Part shown: positions 23,572 to 30,358 of the stretch, piece after piece
Position numbering within the stretch: the stretch's first letter is position 1
Layout of the letters: every line of letters starts with the position of its first letter
From: GCA-016699895 sp964633435
Lineage (GTDB): Bacteria; Patescibacteriota; Saccharimonadia; Saccharimonadales; Saccharimonadaceae
Length of the DNA stretch: 33,968 bases
Direction of reading: 5' to 3'
Assembly (NCBI GenBank): GCA_964633435.1
Contig: CAZWHA010000006.1
Location: 1-33,968, forward strand
Program-made: the position numbers and the translations under genes
The notes under the pieces: generated by a model
Seen by the model: the letters and a program-made list of their open reading frames with translations, nothing else
Told to the model about the DNA's origin: nothing
The model's database searches: none

Positions 23572-23778
23572 TTATTTTGCCTGGTCAAGTCGCCATTTTT
23601 CGATGCAACGCCTTAAAGCGTCCTCGCCAGATTCAAAGCTAGGCTCTGTGTATTGAGTGAAGGTTTCGCGGTCGTGAATCTGCGCGACCCAGTATTTGCG
23701 GCCTAAGACGTTATGCTGAAACGTGATAATTACTTTTGAGACTTTATTTTCGATTTCTGTGATTAGCTGTTCGATCAT
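23572..23778 (-). CDS. Small hypothetical protein
   Basis: 68 residues, ATG at 23778, with aaggg about ten bases upstream on the minus strand. Composed of an N-terminal helix (IEQLITEIENKVSKV), beta strands (IITFQHNVLGRKYWVAQIHD) and a C-terminal helix (DALRRCIEKWRLDQAK). It is a compact globular protein with no recognised motif, located in the small-gene part of the leftward operon. Confidence 0.65.
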   Translation of the reverse strand: MIEQLITEIENKVSKVIITFQHNVLGRKYWVAQIHDRETFTQYTEPSFESGEDALRRCIEKWRLDQAK

Positions 23779-23785
23779 TTAAATT

Positions 23786-24448
23786 TCACCCTTCCCCCAA
23801 TTCTTTTCTGGCTTTGGCGAGTGCTTGCTGAGCAGACTTGTAGTCATCAAGTTCTGGACTTGGCCCGAAGGGCCCTTCGTGAAACCAGCAAGCTGCCAGC
23901 AACGTCTTGTCCAACGCCCCCACCAACTCCCCGCAGAGGGCGCGAAGGCGATTGTTTTCATATTCAAGTAAAGGGACGATTGGAGCCCAAGAATATCCGC
24001 ACACGCAAGTGTAAACGGGCCCATCAACTTTTATGTCATTGCCTGATTTGTCGCACGAATAACATACTCGTGAGCCCCGGTCTGCCTCGTGCAAACGCTG
24101 TGAAAGCCGCTTAACCTCAGCTTTCAACGTGTCCCGCTCAGCATCGCAAGTGCCGTAGTCTGCTTTTAGCTGTTCTAGCTCTAGCAACAACTCACCAAGC
24201 GTCACATGGTCATTTCGACTCATCTCTTTGTTGGCCAATTCAATAGCGCTGTACTTTAGAGCGTACTCATCGCGCTCACGCAACGCTTCGTCGAGGGCGC
24301 TTTTCTCGACTAACTCAATCTGGTTGTCGTGCCAATAAAGATTGCCGCCGCCTTCGGTTGATATGTAACCAGATTTGAAACCGTCGACGCATTCTTCTTC
24401 GGTCTCCCAAACTACGTAGTATATTCTCGGTCGCTCAGGCTTGGTCAT
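23786..24448 (-). CDS. Coiled-coil protein with zinc-ribbon-like motif
   Basis: 220 residues, ATG at 24448 with aaggag seven bases upstream. Three regions are visible: an N-terminal beta domain (IYYVVWETEEECVDGFKSGYI), a central coiled coil (about 50-125, e.g. LGELLLELEQLKADYGTC and LKAEVKRLSQRLHEAD), and a CxxC...CxC cluster at about 128-149 (CYSCDKSGND, YTCVCGYSW) that could bind zinc. A further helical region follows. Similar Ea22-like mosaic proteins are common in early phage operons; the function is unknown. Confidence 0.68.
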   Translation of the reverse strand: MTKPERPRIYYVVWETEEECVDGFKSGYISTEGGGNLYWHDNQIELVEKSALDEALRERDEYALKYSAIELANKEMSRNDHVTLGELLLELEQLKADYGTCDAERDTLKAEVKRLSQRLHEADRGSRVCYSCDKSGNDIKVDGPVYTCVCGYSWAPIVPLLEYENNRLRALCGELVGALDKTLLAACWFHEGPFGPSPELDDYKSAQQALAKARKELGEG

Positions 24449-24710
24449 CGGTTAACTCCTTCTTCAGCGCGGCGAGGGCGTCGCTTAACTCACAGCCTTC
24501 ACACTCTTGGCCGTTTGCATCCATGTATCTGTATCTAGTGTCTTCCATCTCCGCAGCATCAATCACCGGCCAGACCTTTTCGAGGATGTACATGAGTCGG
24601 ATGTTTTCTGATTGCTCTCCTGTTTGAAACCAGAGTTCGTCGCCAGAGAGCTTGTCTTCTGATACCACATCAAGCTTGCACTGCTTTTTGAGCGCGTCGG
24701 ATAGTTTCAT
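24435..24710 (-). CDS. Small acidic hypothetical protein
   Basis: 91 residues from ATG 24710. The frame is open nine codons further upstream, but this ATG has ggaagg/ggacggga just before it and overlaps the stop of the 50-residue gene upstream (ATGA). Sequence blocks: LSDALKKQCKLDVVSEDKLSGDE, MYILEKVWPVIDAAEM and CEGCELSDALAALKKELTDDQ. It contains a CxxC near the C-terminus. It overlaps the next gene by 14 bases. The function is not recognised. Confidence 0.66.
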   Translation of the reverse strand: MKLSDALKKQCKLDVVSEDKLSGDELWFQTGEQSENIRLMYILEKVWPVIDAAEMEDTRYRYMDANGQECEGCELSDALAALKKELTDDQA

Positions 24711-24859
24711 TCCCGTCCTTCCTTCCACTGCTGCCACGCGGGCAGGGCGTGTTTGGCCGTAAGCCAGTCCCTTGGTCTTTGCATCTGCGCGGGCACCATT
24801 GTTAGCGTTTTGACTTGAATATCAATCAAGTCGCTAACCAGCTTAGTGTCTTCGTTCAC
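24707..24859 (-). CDS. 50-residue hypothetical protein
   Basis: A short minus-strand frame, GTG at 24859 to TGA at 24707, with gggggat four to five bases upstream. It fills what would otherwise be a 145-base gap in a gapless operon and overlaps both neighbours by four bases, which strongly supports translation. The protein has a helical start (NEDTKLVSDLIDIQVKTLTM) and a Trp-rich basic end (RDWLTAKHALPAWQQWKEG). The function is unknown. Confidence 0.6.
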   Translation of the reverse strand: MNEDTKLVSDLIDIQVKTLTMVPAQMQRPRDWLTAKHALPAWQQWKEGRE

Positions 24860-25068
24860 ACATCCCCCGCAATCCGCTCGGCTTCGTCTAGCGGCTCTAA
24901 CGACTTGTCGTCAAAACCGTTTGTTGACCAATATTCTTCACACTTGCCCGAGCTGTTCGGCTGCAATTCTACATAGCTTTGTCTATAACGATTTGGTTTA
25001 GCTCGATACCTATAACAGTTAACACGGCTTGGACACGTTTTGTTGTTGCACATTGCGATGTCAGGCAT
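24856..25068 (-). CDS. Cys-rich small phage protein
   Basis: 70 residues, start at 25068. The N-terminus MPDIAMCNNKTCPSRVNCYR contains the pattern C-x4-C-x5-C; together with CEEYW later it gives four Cys that could bind a metal. It is a recurrent small phage protein type, with YRAKPNRYRQSY as the second conserved block. Its role is unknown. It overlaps the 117-residue gene upstream and the 50-residue gene downstream. Confidence 0.72.
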   Translation of the reverse strand: MPDIAMCNNKTCPSRVNCYRYRAKPNRYRQSYVELQPNSSGKCEEYWSTNGFDDKSLEPLDEAERIAGDV

Positions 25069-25414
25069 TTTCGCTCGCTATCTTCTCGGCTTCGGTGAGG
25101 GCGTCGTATGCGGTTGTTTTCATTTTGTCAGTCGCATCCCAGTGCCCTTGAGCCGCGAGATTTCCTTCGTGAAGAACTTTTCCTAGCGCCTCACCGTACA
25201 GCTTCACTAGGCGCAACAGCAGGGCGAGGTCGGTGGGTGCACGGTCATAAAATTGAGCGTTTTCAATCGGGACGTCGACAGAAAGTTCAAAACCTCTTGT
25301 TGGCACCACTACGATCTTTAATCCCATTGCGTGGTCAGGTAGGTTTTTTAAATTTACAGGAGTCGCTGCCCTCAACCGCGCCTCAATCTCTTGCAAACGA
25401 GTGGAGAGGCTCAT
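25061..25414 (-). CDS. Phage hypothetical protein
   Basis: 117 residues from ATG 25414, which overlaps the stop of the DUF3850-like gene. The N-terminal helix LSTRLQEIEARLRAATP and the helix LALLLRLVKLYGEALGKVLH are typical of a common early phage protein family of unknown role, between which lies a beta region (LKIVVVPTRGFELSVDVPIE). The C-terminus is helical (TAYDALTEAEKIASENA). There is no catalytic motif. Confidence 0.68.
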   Translation of the reverse strand: MSLSTRLQEIEARLRAATPVNLKNLPDHAMGLKIVVVPTRGFELSVDVPIENAQFYDRAPTDLALLLRLVKLYGEALGKVLHEGNLAAQGHWDATDKMKTTAYDALTEAEKIASENA

Positions 25415-25689
25415 AGGTCCGCCTTTAACAAGCTGAAAACAACTCGCTTGTCATCGATAGGTAAGACGTAGCCAACTTTAAATTTCAGAGATTTATCTGT
25501 GTATCCAGCAGGTCCTTCATATACTTTAGTAGGGCCAAAAGTTTTAAGTACAACCTTTGGGTCCCACTCTTTTAAGATAACGATATCGCCCGGCTGAAAA
25601 CCTCGGTCGTTTTCGCGCACCTCAAACGTTTTCGATCCGTCAGCGACTCGGCAAAAGTATTGCGGCCAGATTTTTAATTCGTGAGTCAC
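25411..25689 (-). CDS. DUF3850-like (ASCH/PUA-type) protein
   Basis: 92 residues. The start HELKIWPQYFCRVADGSKTFEVRENDRGFQPGDIVILKEW carries the signature of the DUF3850 family: HELK...P.YF..V..G.KT.EVR.NDR.F..GD...L.EW. These are small ASCH/PUA-fold domains thought to bind RNA or nucleotides. A second strand pair (LKFKVGYVLPIDDKRVVF) completes the barrel. It overlaps neighbours on both sides in the leftward operon. The biochemical role in phages is not established. Confidence 0.85.
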   Translation of the reverse strand: MTHELKIWPQYFCRVADGSKTFEVRENDRGFQPGDIVILKEWDPKVVLKTFGPTKVYEGPAGYTDKSLKFKVGYVLPIDDKRVVFSLLKADL

Positions 25690-26081
25690 CCCTGCCCCCT
25701 TTCGAGCAAACGCTTGGCCTTTTCCGCAAGCAACTCCAGCCTATTACCAGTCGGCAAATTATCGGTTCTAATCGCAACAAACTCTCGCAAAAGGTCCTCT
25801 GCGGTCTCTGTGCGAATCGGCTCGATCAGAATGAGTCGGGCGGAGAAACCATCGCCTTCTGCATCGTTTAGATCCTTTGTCCTATAAAATTGTTTACCTT
25901 GAATTTTGCAGTTTTCGATCACCTCCACCACTGGAGCCGCCGCAAAAAAAGCTTCTAGGTCATCGGCAGAAACGTAGTCACCGCAGAATGTTGCTGAACC
26001 AACACCATAATGCGCTTGCCAAGTCTTATTGACTATCTTTAACCCAGCCGCTTTTACCAGCGGATACTGTTCGTCAGTCAT
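25686..26081 (-). CDS. Phage hypothetical protein
   Basis: 131 residues from the ATG at 26081, preceded by aggag at good spacing; the frame is open 12 codons further upstream without support. It has an N-terminal alpha-beta part (EQYPLVKAAGLKIVNKTWQ), a middle part (DDLEAFFAAAPVVEVIENCK) and a helical end (TAEDLLREFVAIRTDNL; LELLAEKAKRLLERG). No motif is recognised. It is one of a string of small early genes. Confidence 0.67.
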   Translation of the reverse strand: MTDEQYPLVKAAGLKIVNKTWQAHYGVGSATFCGDYVSADDLEAFFAAAPVVEVIENCKIQGKQFYRTKDLNDAEGDGFSARLILIEPIRTETAEDLLREFVAIRTDNLPTGNRLELLAEKAKRLLERGQG

Positions 26082-26083
26082 AC

Positions 26084-26305
26084 TCACTCCTGTCGATAAG
26101 ACCGACAACGCGCGCACATTCTTTGCCCGTTACCAGTCGACATAAATTTACCGCCACAACAAAGACAGCTTCGCTTTTTTTGCTCAATCGGCGACATTTT
26201 CAAGTATCGTCTCATCGCGTTTATATCGTTAAGCTGATGCTCACCATACTCCGCAATTAGCTGTTCATTTTCATCTGTCGAAACGTAAATGCCCCGCTTG
26301 CTCAT
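26084..26305 (-). CDS. Small zinc-finger-like protein
   Basis: About 73 residues from ATG 26305 (a GTG directly before is an alternative start). The C-terminal half has SCLCCGGKFMSTGNGQRMCARCRS: two CxxC pairs 14-15 residues apart, as in a treble-clef or zinc-ribbon. The N-terminal half is helical (ENEQLIAEYGEHQLNDINAMRRYL). It could bind nucleic acid. It overlaps the glycosyltransferase stop and lies three bases from the next gene. Confidence 0.7.
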   Translation of the reverse strand: MSKRGIYVSTDENEQLIAEYGEHQLNDINAMRRYLKMSPIEQKKRSCLCCGGKFMSTGNGQRMCARCRSYRQE

Positions 26306-27120
26306 CACTCACCTATAAAATCCATTTGCCGTAAATCAGCCTCAGTCGGATTCCACTTTTGACGCATTCTGATGGCGTTTTCTTTTCTGGTTTCGTCAGT
26401 CATCGTCAAATTCGCACTAACCCCGCCAGCGTGCCAAATCACAGCGTCTAAACAAATCGCAGACCTAGCCCCACGTGCTGCAACCCGTCTAGAGTAATCT
26501 ATGTCGTCAGGGCCCGTGCGTACAAATCGTTCATCGAATGGACCGACCTCGTTGTAAAGGCTTCGCTTTATTAAAAAAGCGTATAAACAAAGTTCATCGT
26601 ATAAGAAAATGCCAGGCGCATAAGGGCTTTCGGCCCTCATTAAATTTTCTTTGTTTTCAGCCATCTGGTCGTAAGTCAAAGGACCAGAAAACAAGTTAAA
26701 CCCGCCGTCTTGATGAAAGCCTGTAAAAAGCGCGTATCTGCCTTGTTGATCGTTGCCAATGGGCATAAGCAAACCAAGCCCTTGAGTGCGCTCATAACAA
26801 GCGACTAGGTTTCTAATCGCATGCTCTGTCAAAATGGTATCGTCGTTTAAATAGAGCACATACTTCGATGATTGATTCGACATCTGAAAGCCGTGATTAG
26901 TCGCCCTAGCATTAGAATACTGGTCATGGTCTGCCGGATGTAAAACCCTTACATGATCACCGTAAGACGGCTCATAACCAGGCGGCGTGATTACGACCGT
27001 GTCGATTAGCTGTTTTGGATAGCTTTGCCGATTAACCGACTCTATCAACAGATCTAAGTATTTTTGATTTTGCTTTAAAAAAGCGGTGACGACGACAGAA
27101 ACACTGGGTGATCTTTGCAC
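26305..27120 (-). CDS. Family 2 glycosyltransferase
   Basis: A 271-residue GT-A-fold enzyme starting at GTG 27120. The N-terminal strand and loop SVSVVVTAFLKQNQKYLDLLIES starts the nucleotide-sugar fold. VLYLNDDTIL is the DxD-type metal and donor site. GPFDERFVRTGPDDIDYSRRVAARG is the acceptor-side motif with the catalytic Asp (as ED in other members), and AVIWHAGG closes the domain. There is no membrane segment. It overlaps the epimerase gene by 46 bases. Together they could make or modify a sugar on the host surface or a phage product. Confidence 0.88.
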   Translation of the reverse strand: MQRSPSVSVVVTAFLKQNQKYLDLLIESVNRQSYPKQLIDTVVITPPGYEPSYGDHVRVLHPADHDQYSNARATNHGFQMSNQSSKYVLYLNDDTILTEHAIRNLVACYERTQGLGLLMPIGNDQQGRYALFTGFHQDGGFNLFSGPLTYDQMAENKENLMRAESPYAPGIFLYDELCLYAFLIKRSLYNEVGPFDERFVRTGPDDIDYSRRVAARGARSAICLDAVIWHAGGVSANLTMTDETRKENAIRMRQKWNPTEADLRQMDFIGE

Positions 27121-27857
27121 TGGATACTCCTTTTGTAGTTTTCTAAGACTGCTTTAGATGATTCGCTTATAAACAAACGATAATTCTGATCCTGAGGCGT
27201 GTCTGGGCATTTATATTGAAAACTTCCCCACGTGACATTGTTACTTTCGCAGATATCTGAAATGCGAACCGAATCGGCACTCACAACGTCAAAAGTTCCG
27301 GATATACTTTCTAAAAAAACTGTGTCGATAAATTTTGCCACGTCATAATAGCTGACGCAGTTGAAAACAGAATCAGGAGTAACCGTCAGCACAGGGTTAT
27401 GATCAACCATTGCCTTTATCAAATTATTTTTTCTCATTGTCGGACCAATTAGGCTTGAACACCTTAAAATCGTTGAAGACGGTTTTCTTTTTACAAACTC
27501 TTCACACATAAGTTTTTGCAAGGCGTATAGGCTAAACTTCTCCGCAAGGTATCGACCAGACATTGCCGGATAAACGTCAACTGTCGACATAAACACAAAT
27601 CGCTCACAACGAACGCGTAAAAGTTTTTGGGTCAGCTCGACATTGTTCGCATAAATCGTTGGAAGGCTGTTAATGACGACTGATCTTGACTGGTCCCATG
27701 CGCAATGAACGATCAGATCAAAGTATGGGTCATCGTACACAAGATCATTTATTTCGGAGTCTCTTGTAAACTCAGTGACGTCATGGCCCTCCCTAAACCA
27801 ATCGTTTGCCAGAAAGGCGCCGAAGCCCGACCGTGTGCCGGTTATTAAAATTTTCAA
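27075..27857 (-). CDS. NAD-dependent sugar epimerase/dehydratase (extended SDR)
   Basis: 260 residues from the TTG at 27857, just after aaggggga; the frame is open 11 codons further up, into the hairpin, but without a site. The Rossmann start KILITGTRSGFGAFLA is the glycine-rich NAD(P) motif (slightly off consensus GxxGxxG). FDLIVHCAWD and FVFMSTVDVYP are the expected strand ends with the catalytic Ser/Thr region, and YALQK is the YxxxK pair. SSTILRCSSLIGP follows. The family reduces or epimerises nucleotide sugars. A glycosyltransferase gene overlaps its end, suggesting one sugar pathway. Confidence 0.85.
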   Translation of the reverse strand: MKILITGTRSGFGAFLANDWFREGHDVTEFTRDSEINDLVYDDPYFDLIVHCAWDQSRSVVINSLPTIYANNVELTQKLLRVRCERFVFMSTVDVYPAMSGRYLAEKFSLYALQKLMCEEFVKRKPSSTILRCSSLIGPTMRKNNLIKAMVDHNPVLTVTPDSVFNCVSYYDVAKFIDTVFLESISGTFDVVSADSVRISDICESNNVTWGSFQYKCPDTPQDQNYRLFISESSKAVLENYKRSIQCKDHPVFLSSSPLF

Positions 27858-27877
27858 CTTTCCCCCTTCAAAATAAT

Positions 27878-27949
27878 GCCCAAGACTCAAGTCAGAGTGT
27901 AAAGGACGCTAACGGGCTGATGGAAAACGGGTTAACTTGAGCCTTGGGC
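27878..27949 (-). promoter_or_regulatory. 15-bp stem-loop between SSB and epimerase genes
   Basis: Bases 27878-27892 (gcccaagactcaagt) pair with 27935-27949 (acttgagccttgggc). The match is 14 of 15, and on the minus-strand transcript the odd position becomes a G-U pair, so the stem is complete in that RNA. The loop is about 42 bases. It fills most of the only sizeable gap inside the leftward operon and ends about 20 bases before the epimerase start. It may be a processing or partial termination site (attatttt follows); no long T-run. Confidence 0.5.
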
Positions 27950-27963
27950 AAAGCTGTTTTACT

Positions 27964-28503
27964 TCAAAACGGCAATTCATCGTGCGGGTCTGGGCTTTCA
28001 GATTCATGAGCCCAGCTTGCGTCTTCAAAAGACGGGTCGTGGCCTTTTGCTGGCATTGGCTTTGTCGGGCCCAAATCGTTAAGGGTCACTTGGTTAATCA
28101 CTTTCCAGGTTTGGGCATTTGGTTGCATTTTGGGGGGGAGTGGAATGACAGCGTATCTTGTGTCTTCTGTGCCTTCGCCTGTTCTGGTGATCTTGATGGC
28201 GGTCTCTTCTAGCGGATAGTCATTATTTAAGTCTTTAAGCGCGTTATAAAGTCTCGAGCCTTGTTCTAAGACTTTGGCGGTATAGGTCGTGCCTTCTTTG
28301 ACGATCATGTTTATCTGAAATCGAAAGCTTGAACCTTCAAACCATTCTGTAGACGATTTTTTTTCGCCGCCCTTAGGCCAAGATTGATAAAACTCATAAG
28401 GGTCGCCTTTCAAGACGCCAATGACTGACTCGCCGTCTTTGAGTTTGATAAGATTCTTTACGCCCTCGCCAGAGCCTTCTGATTTTCTCTCTTTGAATTT
28501 CAT
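27964..28503 (-). CDS. Single-stranded DNA-binding protein
   Basis: 179 residues starting at ATG 28503, overlapping the nuclease stop (ATGA). The body contains beta-rich segments (ESVIGVLKGDPYEFYQSWP; FRFQINMIVKEGTTYTAKVLEQG; TAIKITRTGEGTEDTRYAVIPL), compatible with an OB-fold. The C-terminus SPDPHDELPF is the acidic tail with final Pro-Phe that SSB proteins use to recruit partner enzymes. It probably protects ssDNA in phage replication and recombination. The family (gp32-like or gp2.5-like) cannot be settled by eye. Confidence 0.8.
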   Translation of the reverse strand: MKFKERKSEGSGEGVKNLIKLKDGESVIGVLKGDPYEFYQSWPKGGEKKSSTEWFEGSSFRFQINMIVKEGTTYTAKVLEQGSRLYNALKDLNNDYPLEETAIKITRTGEGTEDTRYAVIPLPPKMQPNAQTWKVINQVTLNDLGPTKPMPAKGHDPSFEDASWAHESESPDPHDELPF

Positions 28504-29228
28504 GCTGTTCCTTTTTTTAAAGTTGATTGATATTGTTCGCAGTATTTACTCACATTGCAATAAGCCTTGCAACGCATATCAAATTTCCAGCGTTCCTCTT
28601 TGCCGCACTCGGGCAGTTTCTTTAGCGCCGATTGATGGCTGTCTATGCGCAGCTTGATAAAGTCCAAGGTGCGTTCATGCTCAAACTTCTCTATAGGCAC
28701 GATGGCGCAAGCGTTTTGTGGGTAAGTCTTTGTCGTGACGGCCTTGATTTTAGAAAAGTCTCTGGCCAAGGCTACGACTTGAAGCTTTTTTGCGCCAATG
28801 CCGTTTGATGATAGGCAAAAGTTTTGGATGTTTAGCTGGTGCGTCCATTCAGGCTTAGCTGGCGGTTTTAGCTGATAAACGCCGCAGAACTTCCAGTCAG
28901 ATAGCACGCCATCGAACAGCTCCAGGTTATCTATCTGGGCCGATATTTTAAAGCCATCAATCTCAATAAAATGCCTAACCTCTTTTTTGTTCAAAAGGTT
29001 GTGCTCGGAATGCTCAACGATTTTGTGAATCAGCTTGCCATAAAGCGGGTAAAGCAAGTCTTCAACGTCTTCGGTGATCTCTTTGGCGTATTTTTTCTGC
29101 AAAGCCCACTGCCTAGAAGGCTTCAGCAAAGACGTTGCTGTAAAGTCTGACCCGCCGCTGTCGTAGTCGTCCGCCTCGATTGCCTTAACTAGCGCCCTTG
29201 GCAGATTTTTATTGTTCGTTATTTTCAT
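28500..29228 (-). CDS. PD-(D/E)XK nuclease, Cas4/RecB-like
   Basis: 242 residues from ATG 29228; an ATG 11 codons earlier lies inside another coding frame and is less likely. Motifs in order: YGKLIHKIVE (Gly-x3-His, His68), QID (Asp100), SDWKF (Asp111-x-Lys113) and QLNIQNF (Gln131). These are the metal-binding and catalytic residues of RecB/Cas4-type exonucleases. The C-terminus has Cys at 208, 220, 224 and 230, suggesting an iron-sulphur cluster, although in Cas4/AddB one Cys is usually N-terminal. Next to SSB, it is likely the phage recombination exonuclease. No CRISPR genes are nearby. Confidence 0.8.
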   Translation of the reverse strand: MKITNNKNLPRALVKAIEADDYDSGGSDFTATSLLKPSRQWALQKKYAKEITEDVEDLLYPLYGKLIHKIVEHSEHNLLNKKEVRHFIEIDGFKISAQIDNLELFDGVLSDWKFCGVYQLKPPAKPEWTHQLNIQNFCLSSNGIGAKKLQVVALARDFSKIKAVTTKTYPQNACAIVPIEKFEHERTLDFIKLRIDSHQSALKKLPECGKEERWKFDMRCKAYCNVSKYCEQYQSTLKKGTA

Positions 29229-29349
29229 CAACCGGCTCTTCTTGAGCAAATAAAACTTCATCGAGCCATTTGTCGAAGTCTGGCTTTATCTCTTGATGGA
29301 TGATTTCAAATAGCGCGCGCCATTCTGGTGTTTCTTCTTGATTGTTCAT
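29209..29349 (-). CDS. 46-residue acidic protein, first gene of leftward operon
   Basis: ATG at 29349 with aaggga upstream, stop TAA at 29209; it overlaps the nuclease start by 20 bases. The protein is acidic and helical (MNNQEETPEWRALFEIIHQE, then KWLDEVLFAQEEPVDENNEQ). As the first gene after the leftward promoter it is probably well expressed. The function is unknown; small acidic proteins here can be anti-host factors or DNA mimics, but that is speculation. Confidence 0.6.
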   Translation of the reverse strand: MNNQEETPEWRALFEIIHQEIKPDFDKWLDEVLFAQEEPVDENNEQ

Positions 29350-29374
29350 AAATTTCCCTTACTCTGTACTCATC

Positions 29375-29404
29375 GGTATAAGTTAATACTGAGTATGAAT
29401 TCAA
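29375..29404 (-). promoter_or_regulatory. Leftward promoter of the minus-strand operon
   Basis: On the minus strand TTGAAT (29404-29399) is followed 18 bases later by TATACC (29380-29375); a 17-base reading gives TTATAC. It lies 26 bases before the first leftward gene. The spacer contains ATACTCAGTAT. The arrangement closely parallels the rightward promoter at 21152. Confidence 0.5.
29386..29396. promoter_or_regulatory. Candidate operator in divergent promoter region
   Basis: ATACT-G-AGTAT is a perfect inverted repeat around a central base, in the spacer of the leftward promoter and 20 bases before the small ribbon-helix-helix gene at 29416. The flanks (TTAATACT / AGTATG) match those at 21156-21169 except for the one-base insertion. 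It is probably the binding site of that regulator. Confidence 0.5.
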
Positions 29405-29415
29405 GAGGTTTTTGA

Positions 29416-29568
29416 TTGAAAAAGAAACTTTGTAACGCACCAGAGTATGTACGAATGACGATCACCTTAACGCCTCAGCGCCTAAAAGAACTTAAAGAGC
29501 AGGCCAAGAAAAAGGCGGGCGGTAACTTGTCGCTTTATTTAAGAACTTTAGGAACGGGCCAAGAGTAA
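29416..29568 (+). CDS. Ribbon-helix-helix transcription regulator, 50 residues
   Basis: TTG at 29416 with agagg eight bases upstream, stop TAA at 29566-29568. Residues 11-18 (YVRMTITLT) form the beta strand that reads DNA. PQRLKELKEQAKKKAGG and NLSLYLRTLGTG are the two helices of an Arc/CopG-type fold. Such proteins bind as dimers to short palindromes. The gene lies directly beside the ATACTGAGTAT palindrome and starts the rightward operon, so it probably represses the divergent promoter and itself. It is too short to be obvious in routine gene calls. Confidence 0.68.
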   Translation: MKKKLCNAPEYVRMTITLTPQRLKELKEQAKKKAGGNLSLYLRTLGTGQE

Positions 29569-29569
29569 A

Positions 29570-30358
29570 ATGTTTGAGATTCAAAACTTTAACTTGCAAT
29601 CTTTTATCGATTGCGCAAATGCGCTGGTCCAAGCCGATGAAGTTAACAATGCGCTTTGGCTTTTAACGGACGGCTTGCCTGGTTATTACCGAGACAACCC
29701 GCCTCAAGAGATCATAGAGCTTCGAAACGAGATTTTATCAAGGCTTGCGACACCGCTAAGATACGCAGAATTAGAAAAAGATTATAAGGCTTATCCAGAG
29801 GGTGAAACTTATTACGCTGAGCATACGTTAAGGGGTCGACTAGTCGTTCAAGAGGGCTTGCGTCTCAGAGACAATGGCGAGATGCCTTACTTTATCGACC
29901 TTGGGCCCGGTGATGGGTTTGTTTCGCCGTCTTTAAATCAGAACAGCGTATCTCATTACTATGTGCCGCTGCGATTTAGCCAGGCAATTAACGATGACTT
30001 TGCGCTTCACGAGCAATGTAAGCGATCGCAATTGCCAAAGGTCTTTTTAGCGCTAGAGATTATCGAGCATTTGCAAAGCCCTTGGGACCTAAAGGCAGAA
30101 TCGCTCAGGTTCGGTTTGCCGGACGTGATTCATATATCAACGCCTATGTACTCTTTCGATAAAAGGGACATCGTTTGGCAAAAAGAGCGCTCGTTACTGG
30201 GACACCTAAAAACGTTCACACCAAAAGAATTCACGGAACTCTGCGTCAAGCTGTTTCCGGAATATGACATTCAGTTTTATGCGAGTGAGGTGATGCAGGT
30301 GCGTTTAGTTTTAAAGCAAACGAAGTACGACTTTTTAAAAGCACCCCTACAAGTATGA
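29570..30358 (+). CDS. SAM-dependent methyltransferase-like protein
   Basis: 262 residues, ATG 29570, one base after the regulator gene. FIDLGPGDGF (residues 108-117) is a class I SAM-binding motif I, and FLALEIIEHLQSPWD (159-173) matches the motif after strand 4 in small-molecule or sugar methyltransferases. The N-terminal 100 residues are helical and precede the fold (NPPQEIIELRNEILSRL). The sugar-type methyltransferase layout, with glycosyltransferases elsewhere in the window, suggests carbohydrate methylation; DNA methylation motifs (DPPY/PCQ) are absent. It is an inferred function. Confidence 0.65.
   Translation: MFEIQNFNLQSFIDCANALVQADEVNNALWLLTDGLPGYYRDNPPQEIIELRNEILSRLATPLRYAELEKDYKAYPEGETYYAEHTLRGRLVVQEGLRLRDNGEMPYFIDLGPGDGFVSPSLNQNSVSHYYVPLRFSQAINDDFALHEQCKRSQLPKVFLALEIIEHLQSPWDLKAESLRFGLPDVIHISTPMYSFDKRDIVWQKERSLLGHLKTFTPKEFTELCVKLFPEYDIQFYASEVMQVRLVLKQTKYDFLKAPLQV

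Noticed and set aside
25108..25416. Plus-strand frame of about 100 residues in the leftward operon
   Set aside because: It is antisense to a well-supported minus-strand gene with ATGA coupling on both sides and has arbitrary composition.
28500..29228. CRISPR-associated Cas4
   Set aside because: No cas genes or repeat arrays occur anywhere in the window; a phage recombination nuclease is simpler.
29380..29405. T7-type phage promoter (TAATAC start)
   Set aside because: Only the first six bases match; the CTATAGGG initiation part is missing and no single-subunit RNA polymerase gene is present.
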